Below are positions 7,788-15,720 of a stretch of DNA of 64,000 bases, piece by piece. Numbering within the stretch: the stretch's first letter is position 1; each line of letters opens with the position of its first letter. The DNA is from Vagococcus_D sp963518325 (GTDB taxonomy: Bacteria > Bacillota > Bacilli > Lactobacillales > Vagococcaceae). A program made the position numbers and the translations under genes. The stretch covers positions 62,001-126,000 of the forward strand of contig NZ_CAUQJB010000005.1 of assembly GCF_963518325.1 (NCBI RefSeq), in the 5' to 3' direction. The notes below the pieces were generated by a model. That model was not told the DNA's origin, made no database searches, and saw only the letters and a list, made by a program, of their open reading frames with translations.

Positions 7788-8861
7788 GAAGAAAAAACAT
7801 TTCAACTGATTAAAAAAATGACAGAAGCTCAAGGTACTAGTGGTTTTGAAGATGACGTCCGCGATATCATGAAAAAAGAAATGGCCCCTTATGTGGATTC
7901 GATTGAATTCGATGGTTTAGGTGGGATTTTTGGCATTAAGAAAAGCAAAATCGAGAAAGCTCCTCGTGTGATGTTAGCAGCACATATGGACGAAGTGGGT
8001 TTTATGCTCTCACAAATTACGGAAAATGGGCTGTTTAGAGTCGTGCCTTTAGGTGGTTGGAACCCCTATGTGGTTTCGGCACAGCGCTTTACGTTAAAAA
8101 CTCGCAAAGGGAACTATCCGGTCATCTCCTCCTCTGTGCCCCCACATTTATTAAGAGGAACAGATGGGCAAGCCAAAGTTGAAGTGACGGACATTCTATT
8201 TGATGCTGGTTTTGACTCAAAAGAAGAAGCTGAGCGCTTTGGCGTTCGCCCTGGAGACAGCATCGTTCCAGACGTGGAAACCATTAAAACAGCTAATGGT
8301 AAAAATATTATTAGTAAAGCCTGGGATAATCGTTACGGCTGTATCCTTGTCATCGAAACCTTGGCAGCCTTAAAAGATGTGGACCTACCTTTCACCCTGA
8401 TTGCTGGGGCAAACGTTCAGGAAGAAGTTGGCTTGCGCGGTGCCCGTCCTTCCACTCACAAATTTAAACCAGATTTATTTTTTGCAGTTGACTGTTCGCC
8501 TGCCAATGATTTGGAAAGTAAAAAGGACACCTTTGGTCATTTAGGAGAAGGCTTCTTAGTTCGAATTTTTGATCCCGGTATGATCACCTTGGGGAGAATG
8601 CGTGAATTTATCTTGGATGTGGCTGAATCAAACAACATTAATCACCAGTACTTTGTCTCTAAAGGCGGCACAGATGCTGGCGCAGCACATATGGTCAACG
8701 ATGGCATTCCAAGTGCCGTTATCGGCGTTCCTGGCCGTTATATTCACACCCATCAAACCATGTTTAGCATCAGTGACTACGAAGCTGCTAAAGAAATGGC
8801 CATTACCACCATGAATACGTTAACCGCAGATAAAATTAATACCATTATTTATGGAAAGTAG
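7785..8861 (+). CDS. pepA: Glutamyl aminopeptidase PepA (M42 family)
   Basis: A 358-residue cytoplasmic metallopeptidase of family M42 that removes N-terminal Glu/Asp residues from peptides. Metal and catalytic residues fit the family: His67 and Asp69 in AAHMDEVGF, Asp181 in AWDNRYGC, Glu213-Glu214 in VQEEVGLRG, Asp236 in FAVDCSPAND and His323 in IHTHQTM. Length matches lactococcal and enterococcal PepA. It is followed after 8 nt by the ytpP thioredoxin gene, the same order as ytoP-ytpP in Bacillus. The start carries an unusual hairpin-split ribosome site. Confidence 0.93.
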   Translation: MEEKTFQLIKKMTEAQGTSGFEDDVRDIMKKEMAPYVDSIEFDGLGGIFGIKKSKIEKAPRVMLAAHMDEVGFMLSQITENGLFRVVPLGGWNPYVVSAQRFTLKTRKGNYPVISSSVPPHLLRGTDGQAKVEVTDILFDAGFDSKEEAERFGVRPGDSIVPDVETIKTANGKNIISKAWDNRYGCILVIETLAALKDVDLPFTLIAGANVQEEVGLRGARPSTHKFKPDLFFAVDCSPANDLESKKDTFGHLGEGFLVRIFDPGMITLGRMREFILDVAESNNINHQYFVSKGGTDAGAAHMVNDGIPSAVIGVPGRYIHTHQTMFSISDYEAAKEMAITTMNTLTADKINTIIYGK

Positions 8862-8869
8862 GTACCTAG

Positions 8870-9181
8870 ATGATTATTCCAACTTCTCTTGAAGAGTTAG
8901 CCAGTTATGTGGAAACAGGAAAAAAAATATTTTTTTTCACCGCTGACTGGTGTGGCGACTGCGTTTATATCAAACCAGCCATGTCAGAAATTGAAGCTGA
9001 ATTTCCTGATTATACCTTTGTTCAAGTCGACCGCGATGAGTATATCGACTTATGTGCAGAATGGAACATCTTTGGAATTCCCAGCTTTATCGTCATTGAA
9101 GATGGCAAAGAAATTGGCCGTCTAGTTAATAAACATCGTAAAACAAAAACAGAAATTGTGACTTTTTTAAACAGTCTCTAA
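8870..9181 (+). CDS. ytpP: Thioredoxin-like protein YtpP
   Basis: A 103-residue thioredoxin-fold protein with active site WCGDC (Cys28, Cys31) after the FFFTADW strand and the conserved cis-Pro segment GIPSF. The CGDC dipeptide, in place of CGPC, is typical of YtpP. It is likely a cytoplasmic disulfide reductase or a bacillithiol-linked redox protein; the partner is unknown. It sits 8 nt after pepA and just before a universal stress protein, so it is probably in the pepA operon. Confidence 0.88.
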   Translation: MIIPTSLEELASYVETGKKIFFFTADWCGDCVYIKPAMSEIEAEFPDYTFVQVDRDEYIDLCAEWNIFGIPSFIVIEDGKEIGRLVNKHRKTKTEIVTFLNSL

Positions 9182-9200
9182 CCTAAGGAAGGTGAGTAAC

Positions 9201-9662
9201 ATGTTAGAATCACAAGAATATCAAGCCATTTTAGTCGGAATTGATGGCAGTGAACAAGCACGAGAAGCCTTTGATAAGGCCGTCTCTGTGGCCAAACGAA
9301 ATCAGGCAAAAATAGTCGTTGCCCACATTATTGAAAATCGACTATACGGCAATATGGGATATTCCTTAACCAATGCCGATCTATTGCAACAAGAAACAGA
9401 CCTTTCAAAAGACATGCTCAACGAATACAAAGATTACGCCCACTCGAAAGGTTATGACAACGTGGAAACTATTTTAGCCTTTGGCTCTCCAAAAGTGTTA
9501 ATGGCAGAGGAACTACCAGAAAAATACAACATTGATTTAATTATGGTTGGACAATCCGGGCTTAGCGCGGTGGAAAAACTTGTCATGGGAAGTGTCAGTG
9601 AATACATCATTCGCCATGCCCCCTGTGACGTCTTAGTGGTCCGTCCGACTGTTAGTGAATAA
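9201..9662 (+). CDS. Universal stress protein (UspA family)
   Basis: A 153-residue UspA-fold protein. The N-terminal strand AILVGIDGS and the ATP-loop motif G-x2-G-x9-GS (VGQSG...MGSVS) near residues 120-135 indicate the nucleotide-binding type. The ATG at 9201 is chosen because AAGGAAGGTG lies 6 nt upstream; the GTG at 9192 falls inside that ribosome site. It is probably cotranscribed with ytpP and ytpR. Role in stress survival is inferred from the family only. Confidence 0.9.
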   Translation: MLESQEYQAILVGIDGSEQAREAFDKAVSVAKRNQAKIVVAHIIENRLYGNMGYSLTNADLLQQETDLSKDMLNEYKDYAHSKGYDNVETILAFGSPKVLMAEELPEKYNIDLIMVGQSGLSAVEKLVMGSVSEYIIRHAPCDVLVVRPTVSE

Positions 9663-9685
9663 TACATTGATTAAAGGAGCTCAAC

Positions 9686-10312
9686 ATGATTTTTAGTTAC
9701 AATAAAGAAGCCGTCGGCGATACTCTCTTAGTAATTGCCGCAAACGTTAAAGGACAAGAGGTTAATCAAGACTCACGTGGATTAATTACGCGAGTTTTTG
9801 TTAAAGAGACAGGCGAAACTGTCGGTTGGAATTTTTTTGATATTTCAACTAAACTGACGGATTTAAAGGGAAATGGTCAAGTTCACTTAACTAATGAGCA
9901 ACTAGCTCTTTTAAACGAGCTATTAGCTGCTGAGGGCTTTTCAGAGCAAGTGACTGATGATCGTCTGCCAAAGATCGTAACAGGCTTCGTGAAGAGTTGT
10001 AAGGTCCATCCTGACTCCGATCACCTTTCCATTACCCAAACAGAAGTTGACAATGGAGACATTTTACAAATTGTCTGTGGCGCCCCAAACATTAAAGCTG
10101 GTTTAAAAGTCGTAGTAGCTAAACCTGGTGCTATGATGCCTGACGGTCTAGTTATTTGGCCTGGTGAATTGCGCGGTGAAGTAAGTCACGGCATGATTTG
10201 CTCGGCTCGGGAACTGCATGTTCCTAACGCCCCAGTCGCTCGAGGCATTTTAGAATTGCCTTTTGACAATGAAGTCGGCAAAGAGTTTATCGGCAGCAAC
10301 TATATCTTATAA
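9686..10312 (+). CDS. ytpR: YtpR family tRNA-binding (EMAP) domain protein
   Basis: A 208-residue protein with an N-terminal region of about 95 residues (the DUF4479-type part of YtpR) and a C-terminal OB-fold tRNA-binding domain at about 105-205. The core VKSCKVHPDSDHLSITQTEV and VVAKPGAMMPDG and GMICSARE are as in the extra domain of PheT and in EMAP proteins. YtpR probably binds tRNA; its cellular role is not established. It closes the pepA-ytpP-usp-ytpR run and is followed by a strong terminator. Confidence 0.9.
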   Translation: MIFSYNKEAVGDTLLVIAANVKGQEVNQDSRGLITRVFVKETGETVGWNFFDISTKLTDLKGNGQVHLTNEQLALLNELLAAEGFSEQVTDDRLPKIVTGFVKSCKVHPDSDHLSITQTEVDNGDILQIVCGAPNIKAGLKVVVAKPGAMMPDGLVIWPGELRGEVSHGMICSARELHVPNAPVARGILELPFDNEVGKEFIGSNYIL

Positions 10313-10315
10313 CTA

Positions 10316-10355
10316 AAAGAGGCGAACTTAGGATACCCTGAGTTCGCCTCTTTTT
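10316..10355. terminator. Bidirectional terminator ytpR / aldolase gene
   Basis: AAAGAGGCGAACT (10316-10328) pairs perfectly with AGTTCGCCTCTTT (10341-10353), and the stem extends by CTTAGG/CCTGAG with one G-T pair. T-runs flank it in both directions. Confidence 0.92.
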
Positions 10356-10356
10356 A

Positions 10357-11106
10357 TTAATCCCCGTCTGAGTCTGCCACAACATTGTTCCAAATTGGTT
10401 TGCGATTAACCAAGTCTGATAAATCCCCTACTTTGACCCCTTTAGAATAATAGCCATCCAAAAGGCCCATCTGTTGGAAAATAGTTTGCTTATAGGCAAT
10501 ATCCGCATTCCACTCAACCGTATCCAAAATAGACAATGCCTTATGAAGTGCTACCACACCTGTCTCACCTGGCGTTAAAATTAAAACACCATGGCTGTCT
10601 AACAAATATTCTTTAGGCAAACTCAAATCACTTTTTATTTTCCGGCTAACGATTTCAGCTAATTCCGGTGAACAATTGGGTTCAAAATCCAATACTTCAA
10701 TTTGGGTTACTTTTTGAGTTGCTTCAGTCAAATTTGGTAAGTTCAAGTGGCTTGTTGCCCAAAACATGGCATTTGGCGCATGGGCATGAAACACGCATTT
10801 AATGTCTGAGTTAGCCTTATAAGCCGCTGTATGCATGTTGATCTCCCGTGTTAATTCGCCTTCGCCAGTGATAATTTCGCAGGTCTCTGGATTCACAACT
10901 AGAATTTGCGAGGGACTCACTTTCCCATGATAAGCCTCTGACATCATCGATGGCGTCATTATCAGGTAGTCCTCCCCGTCTGGGCCTCGAGTTTTAAAGG
11001 AAAAATTACCACCTGCTGTATTGGTATTTTTTCGGTAGTAAGTCAGTTCAATCACCTCTGCTAAAGCTTGTCGCTCTCTTTCAAATACAATACGACCATC
11101 ATTCAT
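10357..11106 (-). CDS. Class II aldolase (FucA/AraD family)
   Basis: A 249-residue zinc aldolase or epimerase of the L-fuculose-1-phosphate aldolase/L-ribulose-5-phosphate epimerase family. Zinc ligands His107 and His109 (FHAHAP) and His172 (DSHGVL) are visible, and Glu88 (LTREINMH) aligns with the catalytic acid. AGGNFSFK at 31-38 is the phosphate-binding GN-S-K type motif. It is the last gene of the leftward PTS operon and likely cleaves the phosphorylated sugar made by the PTS and the PfkB kinase. Whether it cleaves a ketose mono- or bisphosphate is unknown. The start has GGAGGAAGG upstream. Confidence 0.85.
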   Translation of the reverse strand: MNDGRIVFERERQALAEVIELTYYRKNTNTAGGNFSFKTRGPDGEDYLIMTPSMMSEAYHGKVSPSQILVVNPETCEIITGEGELTREINMHTAAYKANSDIKCVFHAHAPNAMFWATSHLNLPNLTEATQKVTQIEVLDFEPNCSPELAEIVSRKIKSDLSLPKEYLLDSHGVLILTPGETGVVALHKALSILDTVEWNADIAYKQTIFQQMGLLDGYYSKGVKVGDLSDLVNRKPIWNNVVADSDGD

Positions 11107-11171
11107 TTTACCTTCCTCCTCTGCTCTTACAAAAACAATCTGTTACTATTTAATAACCAGGTTTATCAAAA

Positions 11172-11423
11172 CTAAGACCTATTGGATTTTTCGCAACCCT
11201 TTTTTTCTCTAATCCCTTTCATAAGACCTTCTGTTCTTATGCGCTTTGCCTTTTGTTCCTCATCAAATGCTTTAAACAAACTATCGTATCCCTTTTGGCG
11301 AATCCAAAAGCTCACTCCTATCGTCACGAAAAAATAGAGTAGCTGTTGCGTATAAAGGCCTAATAAAAATAAGCCGATTGCTACTAGTAAGAGAGCTAAC
11401 CACATCTTTTTTTTATTACTCAT
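11172..11423 (-). CDS. Small membrane protein of the PTS operon
   Basis: An 83-residue protein with two adjacent hydrophobic segments (about residues 7-22 and 25-41) and a basic, charged C-terminal half. The start at 11423 has AGGTGG 8 nt upstream; an earlier GTG overlaps that site. I do not recognise a family. Its place between the EIIC and aldolase genes suggests it is cotranscribed with the sugar locus; a function cannot be given. Confidence 0.55.
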   Translation of the reverse strand: MSNKKKMWLALLLVAIGLFLLGLYTQQLLYFFVTIGVSFWIRQKGYDSLFKAFDEEQKAKRIRTEGLMKGIREKKGCEKSNRS

Positions 11424-11558
11424 TAATCTAACCACCTGATTCTTGTCCCTCTGTAGTTTCTATTTAATAATCATCCCGTGGAACCTGGTGTCTAATTATT
11501 ATTAGAATGCCGATAGGACATTTCTCATTTGCGACGACACCCTAAAAACAGGATCTTG

Positions 11559-12929
11559 CTATTTTCCTGAAGGGTGTGGCGCTTTTTTATAGCGTTGTGA
11601 CGGCACCTTTGCTTTCATCATCTCTTTGTACAGCCAATAAAATAACCCGATGAAAATGATGGCTCCTCCAACAGCTAAAAAATCACCTTTAAATGCCTCT
11701 GCAAATAAGATTCTAAACTCGGGTCCTTCAAGAGAGGACCAAGTAATCTCAGTTCCCTTGGCCACCTCAACTGCCACAGTCTTATTCGCTAATCCCGTTA
11801 ATATTGGTGCAAAGTAAGTGGCACTGTATAAATAAAGGGGACTGTAAATAATTCCCAGTACAATCATTCGATACAGATTGCCGCCTGTTAAAAGTAACCC
11901 ACCAACTGCAATCGAATAATTAATTACTCCGGCTAGCGGTAAAACCCCATTGCCAGGTAATACTAAAGCATAACCAATAAATACTGGAACTATGATAATC
12001 GCCGTTACCCAGACTTCTGAACGACCAGCCAGTATCGGCCAATCCAAGCCAATATAGACTTCTCTGTCCTTAAAACGTGATTTCATTAACTCAGACATAG
12101 CGTCAGCTAAAGGCGAAAGGGCTTGCATAAACATCTTACTAATCATTGGAAAAAGAGTCATGGCCGTTGCCACTTGAATCGCTAAATTTAAGGAACCTGA
12201 TATTCCGTATGCCCCAGCAAAACCTAACAGCAGTCCAATGATAAATCCCATCACCGAGTTTTCAGAAAAGATACCTATTTTATTTTTCAGCGCAGCCGTA
12301 TCCGCTTCTTTATTAAAAAAGGGAATCTTATCCATTAATTTATTAACCGGCAACATCAAGACAGCTGAAATGTTCATGAGATGAGTGACCGTTACTAATG
12401 GAATACCTGTTAAGTCTTGAATATGCTTTTGAAACATATCTCCCATCTTCAACTCTAAAATGACTTGTACAACTGCTACAATAAATCCGGCAATCAAGCT
12501 GCCACTTATAAAATAAACCAAATAGGCGGTCAAGGCTTTTCCCCAGACATTCCACATATCGACGTTTAATGTCTTAGTCAAATTTAAGACCAACATCAAA
12601 AAATTGACGCCTAAGACCACACCGAAAAAGACAAAGGCATATGACCATGACCAAGTGATACTGGCTGCTCCCGTCCACCCTAAATCCAATGCCGGTAAAA
12701 CGATTCCCGTATTGTTGGCTAATGCCTCCGAAGCTGGACTGACAGCATTTGACATAAACCCAATCACCATATTCATTCCCGTAAAAGCAATGCCTAAAGT
12801 AATAGCTGACATGAAGGCCCGCTTAAAAGGCATCTTTGCAATCAGCCCTAAAACTAAGATAATCACCGGAACAAAAATAGCCGACCCTAAATCCAAGATA
12901 TATTGTACAATGGATTGAAATAATTCCAT
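11559..12929 (-). CDS. PTS galactitol-type transporter subunit IIC
   Basis: A 456-residue polytopic membrane protein of the GatC/SgcC family, with the typical N-terminus FVPVIILVLGLIAKMPFKRAF, the motif GMNMVIGFM and the C-terminal YLYSATYFAP segment. It forms the sugar channel of a phosphotransferase system with the IIB and IIA genes just upstream. Galactitol is only the family name: members transport various polyols and sugars, and the neighbours here argue against simple galactitol catabolism because no dehydrogenase gene is present. No terminator separates it from the two downstream genes. Confidence 0.92.
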   Translation of the reverse strand: MELFQSIVQYILDLGSAIFVPVIILVLGLIAKMPFKRAFMSAITLGIAFTGMNMVIGFMSNAVSPASEALANNTGIVLPALDLGWTGAASITWSWSYAFVFFGVVLGVNFLMLVLNLTKTLNVDMWNVWGKALTAYLVYFISGSLIAGFIVAVVQVILELKMGDMFQKHIQDLTGIPLVTVTHLMNISAVLMLPVNKLMDKIPFFNKEADTAALKNKIGIFSENSVMGFIIGLLLGFAGAYGISGSLNLAIQVATAMTLFPMISKMFMQALSPLADAMSELMKSRFKDREVYIGLDWPILAGRSEVWVTAIIIVPVFIGYALVLPGNGVLPLAGVINYSIAVGGLLLTGGNLYRMIVLGIIYSPLYLYSATYFAPILTGLANKTVAVEVAKGTEITWSSLEGPEFRILFAEAFKGDFLAVGGAIIFIGLFYWLYKEMMKAKVPSQRYKKAPHPSGK

Positions 12930-12980
12930 TTTTTCACCTTCTCTTCCTTTTTAACTTTTTCACAAAACAACCTCTCCCAT

Positions 12981-13280
12981 TTAAATCGTCTTGCTCACAA
13001 TTTCCTGATAAACCTCTTCCATCCCCATCCCGGTTAAAAATGGAACCCCAGGAAAAACGTCAACACCCAGTCGTTCTGCTTCAGCTATGACTTCTGCATC
13101 AGGCTGCGCAATATAGACATAGATATCAGTACGAGGCAATTCACTTAGAATCGATTTATAATCAACTGCCTCTATCTGACAATTGACTCGATCCTTTTCA
13201 AACAATCCCTTAATTTTTTCTGCAATAGTGGTACTTGTAGCAACACCACTTCCACATGCTACAACTAACCGTTTAGTCAT
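12981..13280 (-). CDS. PTS galactitol-type subunit IIB
   Basis: A 99-residue phosphotransfer protein. The P-loop RLVVACGSGVATST has Cys9 as the phosphorylated residue, as in GatB. It overlaps the end of the IIA gene by 8 bp, so translation is coupled. It receives phosphate from IIA and passes it to the sugar during uptake through IIC. Complete and of normal family length. Confidence 0.92.
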   Translation of the reverse strand: MTKRLVVACGSGVATSTTIAEKIKGLFEKDRVNCQIEAVDYKSILSELPRTDIYVYIAQPDAEVIAEAERLGVDVFPGVPFLTGMGMEEVYQEIVSKTI

Positions 13281-13755
13281 AATTAAGCACTCCTTCTCTT
13301 AAATAAACATCTAATACCTCTTTAAGACTGTCTCTACTAGTTGCTTCTTGGTAAGTTTGGACAAACCCTTCATTCATAAACAACATCATTAACGATGACA
13401 ATAAGCCCACTTGTTTTTTGCCATCAGCCATACCTAAAAAGAAAAAATCCTTTGTTAACAACTCTTGACCGTCCCCCATTTGTTTCACCACTATGGCCTG
13501 ATCCAGCCTGGTAATAAAAACAAACGGAGTTAAAATATGTTCAGGATTTCCATGTGGCAAAGCGATGTTGAGATACTGTGTTATGAGTCCCGTTGGAAAT
13601 ACTTCCTCTCGTTTAATCAACCCCCCGACATATGACTCTGTGACATAACCTAACTTAGCAAGTTTTTCACCAACGACTTGAAACAATTCACTTTCAGACA
13701 CAACCTTTAAGTGAAATTCCATTAACTCTGGTTGAAACATCTCTGAAATTTCCAA
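13273..13755 (-). CDS. PTS fructose/galactitol-type subunit IIA
   Basis: A 160-residue IIA domain protein of the PTS_EIIA_2 fold. The active-site His is His68 in the motif NIALPHGNPEH. The gene starts with TTG at 13755, supported by GGAGGG 8 nt upstream; the next in-frame ATG is 15 nt further in and lies too far from this site. It is the first gene of the leftward operon (IIA, IIB, IIC, small membrane protein, aldolase) and is divergent from deoR across about 200 bp holding paired repeats. Confidence 0.9.
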   Translation of the reverse strand: MEISEMFQPELMEFHLKVVSESELFQVVGEKLAKLGYVTESYVGGLIKREEVFPTGLITQYLNIALPHGNPEHILTPFVFITRLDQAIVVKQMGDGQELLTKDFFFLGMADGKKQVGLLSSLMMLFMNEGFVQTYQEATSRDSLKEVLDVYLREGVLNYD

Positions 13756-13795
13756 TTTCTCAGCCCTCCCTGTAACTCTTTTATCGATATTGTTT

Positions 13796-13905
13796 AACTT
13801 TGTTGTTCTCAGTTAAATCATACAACGTTAAATTCTAAATGTCAACGTTTTCAGGTTGTTTTTTTTTAAAATAGCAGTATAATAATAGTTAAGTCAAACA
13901 AAGTT
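13796..13905. promoter_or_regulatory. Candidate DeoR operators in the divergent PTS control region
   Basis: AACTTTGTT at 13796-13804 is repeated in inverted orientation at 13897-13905, flanking the region. Between them CAACGTT occurs twice as a direct repeat (13823-13829 and 13843-13849), exactly 20 bp apart, about two helical turns. Both genes start from this region, so these are the best candidates for repressor sites. Seen in sequence; binding is inferred. Confidence 0.5.
13856..13883 (+). promoter_or_regulatory. Probable promoter of deoR-pfkB
   Basis: TTGTTT at 13856-13861 and a perfect TATAAT at 13878-13883 are 16 bp apart, 70 nt before the deoR start. The inverted operator half-site at 13897-13905 would lie just after the transcription start, which fits repression. 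Confidence 0.6.
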
Positions 13906-13953
13906 GGACAAACATAGTCAAAATAATGACTTTTTCGAAAGGAGTACTAGCAA

Positions 13954-14706
13954 ATGTTAAAAGCTGAACGTCAAGATAAAATTCTGGAACTATTAGATCA
14001 AGAAACGTTTATGACTGTCATTGATTTGGCAAAATTAATTAATGTCTCTGACATGACTATCAGAAGAGATATTCAAGAACTTGAGAAAAAAAAGAAATTG
14101 GTTAGACTATACGGGGGAGCACAAAAACTAAATATTAAAGAGATTGAGTTGCCGACAGACAAAAAAATAACTCTTCATATTGAGAAAAAGGAATACATTG
14201 GAAAACTGATGAATACCCTTATCCAAGAGAATGATGTGGTTTACTTAGGTGCGGGAACCACCATCTACTACGCGCTCCCGTTTATTACTAAAAAAAAATT
14301 ATTAATTGTTACCAATAGCTTAATCACCTTTAATTACTTAATTAATCACACCACCTATAAAATCCTGTTAACCGGTGGAGAATTTTTGCCGACAACCGAA
14401 GAATTTATTGGTAAGCATGCTGAAAGTATCTTTGATACGTTAAATATCGATATTTCCTTTGCCGCCACCAATGGCATCTATAATAATAACATCACCACAT
14501 CCAATTCACTTGAAGGAGAGATTCAACGGGCAGCATTCAGAAGTTCAAAAACAAAAATTATCGTCGCTGATAGTACTAAATTCAACACTTCAGACGTCTT
14601 TACCTTTTACAAACTAAGTGATTTGGATGCCGTCATCACAGATAATCAGTTGACTGAGACCCTCTTCAATCACTACAGCGAATTTGGAAAACTAATAAAT
14701 AAATGA
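13954..14706 (+). CDS. DeoR family transcriptional repressor
   Basis: A 250-residue DeoR/GlpR protein. The winged-helix reader is at residues 6-57, with VSDMTIRRDIQELEKKKKLV and the LYGGA ending typical of the family. The C-terminal sugar-phosphate-binding domain has VYLGAGTTIYYALPF and VTNSLITF and the VADSTKF motif. It is followed 15 nt later by the kinase gene and is divergent from the PTS operon, so it most likely represses both and is released by a sugar phosphate. AAAGGAG lies upstream of the ATG. Confidence 0.92.
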   Translation: MLKAERQDKILELLDQETFMTVIDLAKLINVSDMTIRRDIQELEKKKKLVRLYGGAQKLNIKEIELPTDKKITLHIEKKEYIGKLMNTLIQENDVVYLGAGTTIYYALPFITKKKLLIVTNSLITFNYLINHTTYKILLTGGEFLPTTEEFIGKHAESIFDTLNIDISFAATNGIYNNNITTSNSLEGEIQRAAFRSSKTKIIVADSTKFNTSDVFTFYKLSDLDAVITDNQLTETLFNHYSEFGKLINK

Positions 14707-14721
14707 AAGTTGGCCACATAT

Positions 14722-15672
14722 ATGATTCTGACAGTTACTCTTAATCCCTCAATTGATTACCTTTATGCCAAAGATACCTTCACTTTAGGGGCTCAAAATC
14801 GCTTTACTGCTCCTGTCCGCATGATCGGTGGTAAAGGCATCAACGCAGGCAGAACCGCCACCATTTTAGGGTCTAAGGTCTTTGTTACAGGAGTGTTAGG
14901 AGGAACCAATGGTAAAATCGTGGAAAAACTTTTAAGTGCAGAAACATTTAAGCACCATTTTTTTCCTGTACCTGGGGAAACGCGCAACGCGATTACCATC
15001 ATGCATGATCAAGGAATCCAAACAGAAATTGTTGAAGAAGGCCCGGAAATTGATCCCATAACCGAAAGAGCTCTTTTTGATTATGTCATCACCATGTGTC
15101 AACAACACCCTGACATCTCCGTTATCTGTCTGTCAGGCTCAGCTAACTCAACAAATGAGTTACTTTATCATGAATTGATTCAACTCATTTCCCATCATTT
15201 TCAAGACAGAATAAAGGTACTGGCGGACATCTCTGGGAACCAATTGAGGAATACCTTAGCCTCTGAAACTTTGCCTTTTTTTATCAAACCCAATTTACCT
15301 GAGTTTGGGGAATTGTTAGGAATTCCCCTCCACTCAAAAGCGGAAGTCTTCGATTATCTCAATCATCCCTTAGTTAAGCCGATTCCACTCCTATTAGTCT
15401 CCTGCGGCGAAGACGGAGCAGTGGCTAAATACAACGACTGCATTTACGATTTAAAGGTGCCGACCATTGAGCTCGTTAATCCCACTGGATCTGGTGATGC
15501 CACTGTTGGCGGTATCGCTTATGCTCTTGATCGTCACTTTGAGATTGAAGAGGTTCTTCGGTATGGCATGGTTAGCGGTGTTGCAAATGCCTTGGAAGAG
15601 GCTGTTGGCTTTGTTCAGCCTAACATCATTGCAAAGATGTTAAGCCAAGTTACCATTTCCATTCAATCGTAG
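14722..15672 (+). CDS. PfkB family 1-phosphofructokinase/tagatose-6-phosphate kinase-like
   Basis: A 316-residue ribokinase-fold kinase of the FruK/LacC branch. MILTVTLNPSIDY is the classic N-terminus; GGKGINAGR near residue 37 binds the sugar phosphate, and PTGSGDATVGG holds the catalytic Asp and the anion hole. The ATG at 14722 is preferred over a TTG at 14710 because it gives the family N-terminus. It presumably adds a second phosphate to the PTS product, making a bisphosphate for the aldolase. The exact sugar is not readable from the sequence. Confidence 0.88.
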   Translation: MILTVTLNPSIDYLYAKDTFTLGAQNRFTAPVRMIGGKGINAGRTATILGSKVFVTGVLGGTNGKIVEKLLSAETFKHHFFPVPGETRNAITIMHDQGIQTEIVEEGPEIDPITERALFDYVITMCQQHPDISVICLSGSANSTNELLYHELIQLISHHFQDRIKVLADISGNQLRNTLASETLPFFIKPNLPEFGELLGIPLHSKAEVFDYLNHPLVKPIPLLLVSCGEDGAVAKYNDCIYDLKVPTIELVNPTGSGDATVGGIAYALDRHFEIEEVLRYGMVSGVANALEEAVGFVQPNIIAKMLSQVTISIQS

Positions 15673-15683
15673 ACTATTGTCAA

Positions 15684-15719
15684 AAAAGCTCGAACTCTAT
15701 TAATAGAGTTCGAGCTTTT
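15684..15719. terminator. Bidirectional terminator pfkB / yhaM
   Basis: A perfect 36-bp palindrome: AAAAGCTCGAACTCTATT and its exact complement, so an 18-bp inverted repeat with no extra loop bases. It serves both convergent genes and ends 1 nt before the yhaM stop codon. Confidence 0.9.
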
Positions 15720-15720
15720 C

